DNA of 64,000 nucleotides, taken from positions 1,004,820 through 1,068,819 of the forward strand of contig NZ_NTGB01000001.1 of assembly GCF_003072505.1 (NCBI RefSeq), written 5' to 3'. The position numbers and the translations under genes are program-made. Origin of the DNA: Polynucleobacter rarus (GTDB lineage: Bacteria; Pseudomonadota; Gammaproteobacteria; Burkholderiales; Burkholderiaceae). Below, in pieces: positions 56,926 through 64,000 of this stretch; within the stretch, counting starts at the first letter, position 1, and every line of letters starts with the position of its first letter. Below the pieces are notes generated by a model. The model worked only from the letters and a program-made list of their open reading frames with translations. It was not told the DNA's origin and searched no databases.

Positions 56926-58110
56926 ATGAGCCAAGATGTTGTAGTGTTAAGTGCAGTGCGATCAGCAGTCGGATCTTTTAATGGATCTTTGAGTACTATT
57001 GAGCCAGCTGAACTCGGTGGCATGGTAATGAAGGAAGCCGTAATTCGGTCTAATGTTGATCCTTTACTCATCAATTATGTCACCGTTGGAAATTGTATTC
57101 CAACGGAAAATCGCTATCCTTATGTAGCTAGAGTTGCCTCCATTCAGGCGGGTTTATCAATGCAATCGGTCGCAATGGCTGTAAACCGTTTGTGTAGTTC
57201 TGGGCTGCAAGGCATTGTGACCTCTGCCCAGCAAATTATGCTTGGTGATTGTGATTATGCAATTGGTGGCGGTGTTGAAGTGATGTCTCGAGGTCTGTAT
57301 GGATCTCCTGCGATGCGTTCTGGTGCTCGTATGGGGGATACAAAAATGATTGATTTAATGGTATCTGCTTTAACTGACCCGTTTGGAGTTGGTCATATGG
57401 GTATCACTGCAGAAAACTTAGCTAAAAAATGGGGCATTACACGCGAAGAGCAAGATGCTTTTGCTGCAGATTCTCATCGTAAAGCTGCAGCAGCGCAAGC
57501 TGAGGGCCGTTTTAAATCTCAAATCGTACCGATTACCATCAAAACTCGTAAGGGGGACATCGTATTTGAGAGTGATGAAGGCGTAAAAGCTGAAACAACT
57601 TTTGAATCATTATCAAAATTAAGACCTGTTTTCTTGAAAGAAAATGGCACGGTTACTGCTGGTAATGCTTCATCGATTAATGATGGCGCATCCTTTTTTG
57701 TTTTGGCATCTGCTGATGCTGCTGCAAAAGCAGGACAAAAGCCCTTAGCTAGAATTGTGTCTTACGCCGTTGCTGGTGTTCCTAATGATGTCATGGGTGA
57801 AGGTCCAATTCCGGCCTCTAAGCTCGCTTTAAGTCGTGCTGGATTAACAATTGATCAAATAGACGTGGTTGAATCTAATGAGGCCTTTGCTGTTCAGTCC
57901 TTAGCTGTTGCAAAAGGTTTAGGTTTAGATCTATCCAAGACGAATGTCAACGGCGGTGCTGTTGCTATTGGTCATCCAATTGGTGCTTCTGGCGCAGTAA
58001 TTGCTACTAAAGCAATCTATGAGCTTCACCGTTCAAATGGTCGTTATGCTTTAGCAACTATGTGTATTGGTGGTGGTCAAGGTATTGCAGTGATTTTCGA
58101 GCGTCTGTAA
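56926..58110 (+). CDS. BktB-like acetyl-CoA acetyltransferase (β-ketothiolase)
   Basis: This 394-residue thiolase has the nucleophile Cys90 in VNRLCSSGLQGIV. The histidine lies in NGGAVAIGHPIGASGA and the second cysteine in ATMCIGGGQGIAVIFERL. The overall pattern, including ALTDPFGVGHMGITAEN and LRPVFLKENGTVTAGNAS, is closest to Ralstonia BktB, which condenses acetyl-CoA with itself or with propionyl-CoA. It can thus feed both C4 and C5 precursors to PhaB and PhaC. The gene has its own ribosome site (AAGGGGG) and lies behind rimO. Confidence 0.9.
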   Translation: MSQDVVVLSAVRSAVGSFNGSLSTIEPAELGGMVMKEAVIRSNVDPLLINYVTVGNCIPTENRYPYVARVASIQAGLSMQSVAMAVNRLCSSGLQGIVTSAQQIMLGDCDYAIGGGVEVMSRGLYGSPAMRSGARMGDTKMIDLMVSALTDPFGVGHMGITAENLAKKWGITREEQDAFAADSHRKAAAAQAEGRFKSQIVPITIKTRKGDIVFESDEGVKAETTFESLSKLRPVFLKENGTVTAGNASSINDGASFFVLASADAAAKAGQKPLARIVSYAVAGVPNDVMGEGPIPASKLALSRAGLTIDQIDVVESNEAFAVQSLAVAKGLGLDLSKTNVNGGAVAIGHPIGASGAVIATKAIYELHRSNGRYALATMCIGGGQGIAVIFERL

Positions 58111-58123
58111 TAATTTTTAGAAA

Positions 58124-58975
58124 CTATTTTAGTAAATCTAAAATAGCATCAAGGCCGACGTGATCGAAAGCTCCGTCGGCTTTTTCTTTGACAATCGGCT
58201 TCGCTCGATAACCAATAGACAATCCAGCATAAGCCATCATTGGTAAATCATTAGAGCCATCTCCCATCACAATGACTTGGTCTGGTCGAATACCATGTTC
58301 TAGTGCCTGATTCGAAACGATCTGTGCCTTGGCTTGACCATCGACAATATGACCAATGACTTTACCAGTCAAGTAACCCATTTCAATCTCTAAAGTATTT
58401 GATTGAGCAAAATCCATATTTAAATGATTTTTTAATCGATTGGCAAAGTAAGTAAAACCACCTGATACCAATACAGTATGCCAACCCAAGCTTTTAACAC
58501 TCGTTAGCAGTTCAAAGGCGCCAGGATTTAAACGCAAACGATTTTGATAAACATCTTCTAAAACGCTTTCAGGGGTTCCTGCTAAAAGTGCCACCCGATC
58601 TATTAAACTTTTGGAAAATTCTTTAATTTCGCCGCGCATGGCAGCCTCTGTAATCGCTGAAACTTGATCCATCTTGCCAACAGCGCGCGCAATTTCGTCA
58701 ATACATTCAATATTAATTAAGGTGGAATCCATATCAAATGCAATCATTTTGACTTGTTGAAAATCAAAATGAGGCTTTGGAAAAATAAGGTCACAAGCGT
58801 GCAGGGCCGCATGATTGCGAAAATGCTCTTTATCCTGCGGGCTAAGATTTTTAGAAAGTTGAATCTCTATGGCCTTCAGCGAATACTCCTTACTTTCTAA
58901 GATAGGATATTTATCTGCAATTTCCTGCAAGAAAACTTTAGGAATTTGCATTTGATGGAGGATGATCATTTTCAT
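58124..58975 (-). CDS. serB: SerB, phosphoserine phosphatase
   Basis: This 283-residue HAD phosphatase makes the last step of serine synthesis. The nucleophile motif is IAFDMDSTLINIECIDEIA (about residues 88-106). HTVLVSGGFTYFANRL supplies motif II and VIVMGDGSNDLPMMAYAGL motif IV. The N-terminal 80 residues form a small regulatory-like domain. It starts four bases after mfd and is likely co-transcribed with it. Confidence 0.95.
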   Translation of the reverse strand: MKMIILHQMQIPKVFLQEIADKYPILESKEYSLKAIEIQLSKNLSPQDKEHFRNHAALHACDLIFPKPHFDFQQVKMIAFDMDSTLINIECIDEIARAVGKMDQVSAITEAAMRGEIKEFSKSLIDRVALLAGTPESVLEDVYQNRLRLNPGAFELLTSVKSLGWHTVLVSGGFTYFANRLKNHLNMDFAQSNTLEIEMGYLTGKVIGHIVDGQAKAQIVSNQALEHGIRPDQVIVMGDGSNDLPMMAYAGLSIGYRAKPIVKEKADGAFDHVGLDAILDLLK

Positions 58976-58979
58976 TTAT

Positions 58980-61900
58980 TTAACTTTTTAAGTAGGCGAT
59001 AAAGCGCTTAATCGCTTCAATCCGTTGATTGAGTTCAATAAAGCCTTGGGGATTTGAGGGGAGTATTTTTATACGATCTTTACCAAACAGTTGCACCTTT
59101 TTATCATTTTGAATTAACTTAATAATCTTTAAAGAATCAATGGGCGGGTTGGGAATAAATTGGACTTTTAGCATTTCTATGCTTGCCTCAATTTTACTAA
59201 TGCCTAAGGTTTCCATTTGTATCCGTAAGCGATGATTTTCGAGTAGCGTTATCGACTGATTTGGTAGGTCGCCAAAACGATCAATAATTTCCATTTTCAA
59301 ATCTTCTACTTGCTCAATATCTTGGACACTGGATAGTCTTTTGTATAGTGAAAGTCGCTCGTGAACATCTGGACAATAATTATTTGGCAATAAGGCAGGG
59401 CACCCTAAATTAATATCTGTAATGGCATGCATCGGACTTAATAAGTCAGGCTCTTTGCCCTTTTTGAGTTCAGAAACTGCTTTATTTAACATTTCTGTGT
59501 AGAGTTGGAAGCCAATTTCATGAATATCACCAGACTGTTTATCTCCTAAGACTTCTCCAGCGCCTCGAATCTCTAAATCATGCATAGCAAGATAAAACCC
59601 TGAGCCTAATTCTTCCATCGATTGGATGGCATCTAGTCTCAATTTAGCTTGCTTGGATAGCGCTTCTGGGTCAGCAACTAATAGGTAGGCATAGGCTTGA
59701 TGATGAGATCTTCCAACCCGGCCTCGCAATTGATGTAATTGAGCTAAACCAAATCGATCTGCACGGTGCATGATGATGGTATTCGCTGTAGGTACATCGA
59801 TTCCTGTTTCAATAATGGTGGTGCAAAGAAGGACATTACAACGTTTCGCCACGAAATCATGCATTACTTGCTCTAAATCACGTTCGTGCATTTGCCCGTG
59901 GGCCACACCAATACGTGCCTCAGGAACCAATTCCTCGAGTGCAAAGCGACGATTTTGAATGGTTTCCACTTCATTATGTAAAAAATAAACCTGACCGCCG
60001 CGTTTAATTTCTCTTAGAATCGCTTCACGAATAACGCCATCACTTTCACGGCGGACAAATGTTTTGATAGCCAAACGCTTTTGCGGTGCCGTTGCAATGA
60101 CTGAGAGTTCTCGAAGACCCTCTAAAGCCATACCAAGTGTTCTTGGAATGGGCGTGGCAGTTAAGGTTAGGACGTCAACTTCTGCCCGGAGTTCTTTAAA
60201 AGCATCCTTTTGCCTAACTCCGAAACGATGTTCCTCATCAATAATGACTAAGCCTAAGCGGTTAAATTTAATATCTGGAGATAGGAGTTTATGCGTCCCA
60301 ATAATAATATCTGCGTCACCACTTTCCAAAGCCTTCAAAGCACTAGAGATTTCTTTACCTGACTTAAATCTTGAAACTTCAACGATTTTTACTGGCCAAT
60401 CTGCAAATCGATCTTTCCAAGTAGTTGCATGTTGTTCTGATAAAAGAGTGGTAGGTGCTAGAACTGCTACTTGCTTACCTCCCATGACTGCCACAAAGCT
60501 AGCTCTCAGAGCAACTTCCGTTTTACCAAAGCCAACATCCCCACAAATCAATCGATCCATAGGTTTACCACTTGTCATATCTTCAATTACAGAAGTGATA
60601 GCGGACATTTGGTCAGGCGTTTCATCGAAGCCAAAACTTTCTGCAAAGGCCTCATAGTCATGACTAGAATATTCAAAGGCATGTCCTTTACGAAGTGCAC
60701 GTTTAGCATAAATATTAAGAAGTTCTGCTGCGGTATCACGAATTTGTTCGGCTGCTTTGCGTTTTGCTTTTTCCCATTGCCCAGAACCTAAGTTATGCAG
60801 CGGAGCTGATTCTGGATCTGATCCAGCATACCTAGAAATCAAGTGCAACTGTTGGACTGGTACGTATAAACTAGCACTATTGGCATACTCTAGAAATAAA
60901 AACTCATCTTCAATGCCGTCTAGCTCCAGCATGATGAGCCCCTTATAACGACCAATGCCATGCTCAGAGTGCACGACTGGATCACCAACTTGAAGTTCCG
61001 CCAGATCTCTGACCATCCCCTCAATATTAGTTACTTGGTCTTTTTTACCTAATTTCCTGGCTTTTCTTTGATCTGCGGAACTTGAAAAAATTTCCGACTC
61101 TGTCAGGAAGTAAATCTGGCCTAGTTTTGAATAAAAGCCATCATTTAAAGCAGCAACGACCATCCCAAGTTGTGCATCACCCTTCAAAAAATCTTGAATA
61201 GACTGAGGATAAGAAAAGTGAATTTTGGCATGGCTGCCTAAAAATTCAGCATCCTCTAATAACTGTTTGATCGACTCTCTTCTGCCAGCGCTATCAGCGC
61301 AGATTAGAACTTTTTCCTTGGTGGTTTCCAAAAAATTTCTCAGTAAAGCAACCGGATCTTTTTCTTTACGAACAACGGAAACATTGGGAGGAGGTAAGAA
61401 AATAGAATCTATGATGACTTGTTTTTTTTGTTCTAGAGCAACTTTTGCAAATGGTTTTAAGAGACTAAAAAAAGTATCTTCCTTTAGATACAACTCCTCG
61501 GGAAGAAGAAGAGGGTGCTCTGTGTCATGGGAAAGAAATTGATAGCGCTCTTTAACGCTTTTCCAAAATTCATTAATTGATTCTTGCAAGTTGCCATGTG
61601 TCCAAATCCATGCTGGCTGATTGGAAACGGGTAAGTAATCAAAAATAGTTGCAAGTGCATCAAAAAATAACGGGAGATAAGCCTCAATACCAGCACCAGG
61701 AATGCCTAAGCCAACATCCTTATAAAGAGGGCATTTGGCGGGGTTTCCCTCGAAAACTTCGCGCCATTTTCCTCTGAAATCTTTTCTAGCATTTTCAGTA
61801 AAAGGAAACTCATGACCCGGCAATAATTTAATTTCCTTAACAGGGTAGAGGCTACGCTGGGTATCCGGGTCGAAAACTTTAATTTGATCAATTTCATCAC

Positions 61901-62516
61901 CAAATAAGTCAATTCGAAAGGGCAGTGGTTCACCCATGGGAAAAAGGTCAATCAGGCCTCCACGGATACTATATTCTCCAGGCCGCACAACGGCTGAGAC
62001 AGGATCATATCCCCCTTGTTGCAATTGGTGATGAAGGGATTGTTCATTGATCACTTCGCCTTGTTTAAAGAAAAAAGTGTTCGCCGCTAAAAATTGCGGT
62101 GGTGAAATCTTTTGAATTGCAGCTGAAAGAGGCACAATAACGATATTTAATTGGCCTAAACTTAGTTCGTGAAGTGTTTTTAAGCGTTCAGAAATGAGAT
62201 CATGATGAGGTGAAAATTGATCATAGGGCAAAATTTCCCAGTCTGGCAAAACACTAACTCGAAGTGAAGCATCAAACTGAGGTATTTCTAGGGCAAGTCG
62301 TTGAGCTGATGCTGAATCACTACAAATAATCATCATTACTGAAAATGCATTTTCGTAATGTTTAGCTTGCTGAGCAATAATTCCTGCATCTGCAGAACCA
62401 ACAATATCAGTCCAAGTAAATTTATTCCCTATTTTTGGCTCAGGAAAGGTATCAACAAGTGCGCTGATTGGTTGCAGAGAATCGAGGGCTTTAGAATTTT
62501 TTGGCATTTGCAACAT
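58980..62516 (-). CDS. mfd: Mfd, transcription-repair coupling factor
   Basis: Mfd removes RNA polymerase stalled at lesions and recruits UvrA. The 1178-residue protein has UvrB-like N-terminal domains (GGYDPVSAVVRPGEYSIRGGLIDLFP) and the RNA-polymerase-interacting domain (VGDPVVHSEHGIGRYKGL). The RecG-like helicase shows Walker A LICGDVGFGKTEVALR, DEEHRFGVRQK, TATPIPRTLGMAL and QLRGRVGRSHHQAYAYLL. The C-terminal regulatory domain follows. Start at ATG 62514-62516 or ATG 62505-62507; neither has a ribosome site. It is divergent from ispDF. Confidence 0.97.
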   Translation of the reverse strand: MLQMPKNSKALDSLQPISALVDTFPEPKIGNKFTWTDIVGSADAGIIAQQAKHYENAFSVMMIICSDSASAQRLALEIPQFDASLRVSVLPDWEILPYDQFSPHHDLISERLKTLHELSLGQLNIVIVPLSAAIQKISPPQFLAANTFFFKQGEVINEQSLHHQLQQGGYDPVSAVVRPGEYSIRGGLIDLFPMGEPLPFRIDLFGDEIDQIKVFDPDTQRSLYPVKEIKLLPGHEFPFTENARKDFRGKWREVFEGNPAKCPLYKDVGLGIPGAGIEAYLPLFFDALATIFDYLPVSNQPAWIWTHGNLQESINEFWKSVKERYQFLSHDTEHPLLLPEELYLKEDTFFSLLKPFAKVALEQKKQVIIDSIFLPPPNVSVVRKEKDPVALLRNFLETTKEKVLICADSAGRRESIKQLLEDAEFLGSHAKIHFSYPQSIQDFLKGDAQLGMVVAALNDGFYSKLGQIYFLTESEIFSSSADQRKARKLGKKDQVTNIEGMVRDLAELQVGDPVVHSEHGIGRYKGLIMLELDGIEDEFLFLEYANSASLYVPVQQLHLISRYAGSDPESAPLHNLGSGQWEKAKRKAAEQIRDTAAELLNIYAKRALRKGHAFEYSSHDYEAFAESFGFDETPDQMSAITSVIEDMTSGKPMDRLICGDVGFGKTEVALRASFVAVMGGKQVAVLAPTTLLSEQHATTWKDRFADWPVKIVEVSRFKSGKEISSALKALESGDADIIIGTHKLLSPDIKFNRLGLVIIDEEHRFGVRQKDAFKELRAEVDVLTLTATPIPRTLGMALEGLRELSVIATAPQKRLAIKTFVRRESDGVIREAILREIKRGGQVYFLHNEVETIQNRRFALEELVPEARIGVAHGQMHERDLEQVMHDFVAKRCNVLLCTTIIETGIDVPTANTIIMHRADRFGLAQLHQLRGRVGRSHHQAYAYLLVADPEALSKQAKLRLDAIQSMEELGSGFYLAMHDLEIRGAGEVLGDKQSGDIHEIGFQLYTEMLNKAVSELKKGKEPDLLSPMHAITDINLGCPALLPNNYCPDVHERLSLYKRLSSVQDIEQVEDLKMEIIDRFGDLPNQSITLLENHRLRIQMETLGISKIEASIEMLKVQFIPNPPIDSLKIIKLIQNDKKVQLFGKDRIKILPSNPQGFIELNQRIEAIKRFIAYLKS

Positions 62517-62540
62517 TATAAGGAGGAGACTTGCTTTAAG

Positions 62541-62576
62541 ATGAATGCAATGATAATTATTTTTTTCAATTTATGA
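62541..62576 (+). CDS. Possible 11-codon leader ORF coupled to ispDF
   Basis: A strong AGGAGGAG at 62521-62528 is followed by an ATG at 62541 and an 11-codon frame ([11 protein letters not shown]). Its TGA stop overlaps the ispDF ATG as ATGA (62573-62576). ispDF itself has no ribosome site. Ribosomes could load here and re-initiate on ispDF. The long spacing of 12-14 bases weakens the case. Confidence 0.35.
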   Translation: MNAMIIIFFNL

Positions 62577-63775
62577 GTTCAAATTTTCACGTTTTAATAC
62601 CTTGCGCAGGAACAGGAACCAGAATTGGTGGAGATATACCTAAACAATTTCAAAAACTGCATCATCAAGAGATTGTCTTATATAGTCTCAATATTTTTTT
62701 AAACATGCCTGAGATTAAAACGGTATGGGTTGGGTTGTCTGAATCAATTTTCCAAAATCAAGAGTTGAGAAGTGTCTTTCCGAAGCACCCAAAGTTAAGA
62801 CTTTGTGTAACCGGTGGTGAAACTAGGGCGCTGACGGTTTTAAATACTTTAGATTATTTGTTGTCACAAAACACAGATGCTGTTTTTGCAAATGATTGGG
62901 TCTTAGTGCATGACGCTGCAAGACCCGGTATTCAAGCCAAGTTCGTCAAACAATTAATTGATGTGGTCAGTCAATCAAAGCAGGCAGGGGGGATTTTGGC
63001 ACTTCCTATTGCCGATACTGTGAAAAAATCATCTTCTGATACTAGTTTAAATCGATCTGAGTCCACAATTGATCGCACGGGTTTGTGGGTAGCACAAACT
63101 CCACAAATGTTTAAAATCAATGATTTAAGAAAATCTATTTATACATCACTTGAACAGTCATTAGATGTAACAGATGAAGCAAGCGCGATGGAGAATTGTG
63201 GTCACTCGGTATTGCTGATTGAAGGTGATTTTCAAAATTTTAAGGTGACTTACCCAAAGGATTTAATGAATATGGAGCGATTATTGAACAAAAGTCTTTT
63301 CAAAATTGGCCAGGGATATGATGTTCACCGTTTAGTTGATGGTCGACCTTTGATTTTAGGTGGGATAACAGTACCTTATGAAAAAGGTTTATTAGGACAT
63401 TCCGATGCGGATGCTTTACTACACGCTATCATCGACGCATTATTGGGTGCTGCAGGACTTGGCGATATAGGTCAGCATTTTCCTGATACAGATCCCGCTT
63501 TTCAGGGAGCAGATAGTGGAGTACTTTTACAACATGCATATGCAAAAGTTTTAGAGACTGGCTATGAATTAGTCAATTTGGATGCCACTATTATCTGCCA
63601 GAAACCCAAATTAATGCCTTATTTAAGTGCTATGAAAGATCGAATTGCGAGTCTGATTAAAGTGAATGCAGAACAAATTAACTTAAAGGCTAAAACGAAC
63701 GAGGGCCTGGGGTATTTAGGAGAATATCTGGCGATTGAAACGCAAACAACTGTTTTAATTGCAAAAATTTCTTGA
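62573..63775 (+). CDS. ispDF: IspDF, bifunctional MEP-pathway enzyme (CDP-ME synthase / MECDP synthase fusion)
   Basis: This single 400-residue frame carries two consecutive isoprenoid enzymes. Residues 1-240 are IspD, with [28 protein letters not shown] and [13 protein letters not shown]. Residues 242-400 are IspF, with [13 protein letters not shown] (metal Asp and His), [32 protein letters not shown] and [10 protein letters not shown]. There is practically no linker between them. IspD makes CDP-methylerythritol and IspF cyclises its phosphorylated form; IspE acts between them and is not here. In most Burkholderiales these are separate adjacent genes. Confidence 0.95.
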   Translation: MSSNFHVLIPCAGTGTRIGGDIPKQFQKLHHQEIVLYSLNIFLNMPEIKTVWVGLSESIFQNQELRSVFPKHPKLRLCVTGGETRALTVLNTLDYLLSQNTDAVFANDWVLVHDAARPGIQAKFVKQLIDVVSQSKQAGGILALPIADTVKKSSSDTSLNRSESTIDRTGLWVAQTPQMFKINDLRKSIYTSLEQSLDVTDEASAMENCGHSVLLIEGDFQNFKVTYPKDLMNMERLLNKSLFKIGQGYDVHRLVDGRPLILGGITVPYEKGLLGHSDADALLHAIIDALLGAAGLGDIGQHFPDTDPAFQGADSGVLLQHAYAKVLETGYELVNLDATIICQKPKLMPYLSAMKDRIASLIKVNAEQINLKAKTNEGLGYLGEYLAIETQTTVLIAKIS

Positions 63776-63898
63776 GGGCTATCAGTCGATGGGGTATTTA
63801 AGCCAGCTAAATAGCTTTGTTATAAGTGCTTCCATAACAATTCACAGCTCAAAGGATGGTTTGAGTTAAAATATTGGATTACCTAATTGAAATAAGAT

Positions 63899-63985
63899 GC
63901 GAGGATGGCGAAATTGGTAGACGCACCAGGTTTAGGTCCTGACGCCGTAAATGGTGTGGGGGTTCGAGTCCCCCTCCTCGCACCA
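63899..63985 (+). tRNA. tRNA-Leu (TAG anticodon)
   Basis: The acceptor arms GCGAGGA and TCCTCGC pair over seven bases, and the D region GGCGAAATTGGTAGACGC and long variable arm are typical of leucine tRNA. The anticodon loop TTTAGGT gives TAG. CCA is encoded. The outermost anticodon-stem pair is a C-A mismatch. Confidence 0.97.
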
Positions 63986-64000
63986 AATTCTAACTGAAAC

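Noticed and set aside
60064..60657. Long open frame of 197 codons on the plus strand opposite mfd
   Set aside because: It lies wholly antisense to a conserved Mfd helicase region, has no family resemblance and a serine-rich shadow composition.

Overview
The window is AT-rich, densely coded chromosomal DNA from a betaproteobacterium, most likely a Burkholderiales organism of the low-GC, Polynucleobacter-like kind. That placement is inferred from gene content and neighbourhoods: PhaC/PhaB with a PhaR repressor, thiC-thiO-thiS-thiG-thiE behind a TPP riboswitch, Bug-type (TctC) binding proteins without transporter genes, lplT beside alr, and mfd divergent from ispD/ispF. No phage, insertion sequence, CRISPR array or rRNA is visible. 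Three tRNA genes are present: Asn-GUU, Arg-CCU and Leu-UAG.

Layout. 0.1-9 kb: MsrP/MsrQ methionine sulfoxide repair, an Old Yellow Enzyme, an HNH nuclease, a COG3146 acyltransferase, a carboxymuconolactone-decarboxylase-like protein, a Rieske protein, DarP, SelO and a Bug protein. 9-15 kb: thiamin biosynthesis, with thiD on the plus strand facing a riboswitch-controlled minus-strand thiCOSGE operon. 15-21.5 kb: an aldo/keto reductase, then a cyclic-di-GMP two-component pair (dCache histidine kinase plus REC-PAS-GGDEF-EAL protein), then a lone BcsD-like protein. 21.7-26.7 kb: accessory genes, including a HutC-type GntR regulator divergent from a VOC enzyme and a Bug protein across a perfect 32-bp palindromic operator, an outer-membrane barrel and a DUF4743-Nudix hydrolase. 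26.7-34.3 kb: a non-coding stretch with an inverted pair of consensus DnaA boxes and tRNA-Arg, then parE-parC, a RidA-like protein and a MoxR-VWA pair. 34.5-46.8 kb: two small cytochromes c, an FCD-type GntR regulator divergent from a methylmalonyl-CoA operon (mutase, MeaB, PccB, PccA, VOC/epimerase), malate synthase, then tsaB-rimI and a HolD/UDG-like protein. 46.8-64 kb: lplT, alr, bamD, rluD-pgeF, phaC-phaB-phaR, rimO, a BktB-like thiolase, serB, mfd, a single-ORF IspD-IspF fusion and tRNA-Leu.

How the genes work together. The propionyl-CoA carboxylase and methylmalonyl-CoA mutase operon turns propionyl-CoA into succinyl-CoA, and malate synthase next to it serves two-carbon assimilation. 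About 10 kb further on, a BktB-like thiolase, PhaB and PhaC could store acetyl- and propionyl-CoA as polyhydroxyalkanoate. The sensor kinase, cyclic-di-GMP enzyme and orphan BcsD may form a surface or matrix module.

The items most worth a second look are the cysteine-free HolD/UDG-like protein behind rimI, the orphan BcsD beside the cyclic-di-GMP system, the perfect palindromic operator at 23305-23336, the paired DnaA boxes at 26918-26940, and the IspDF fusion. I found no clearly new defence or mobile system.
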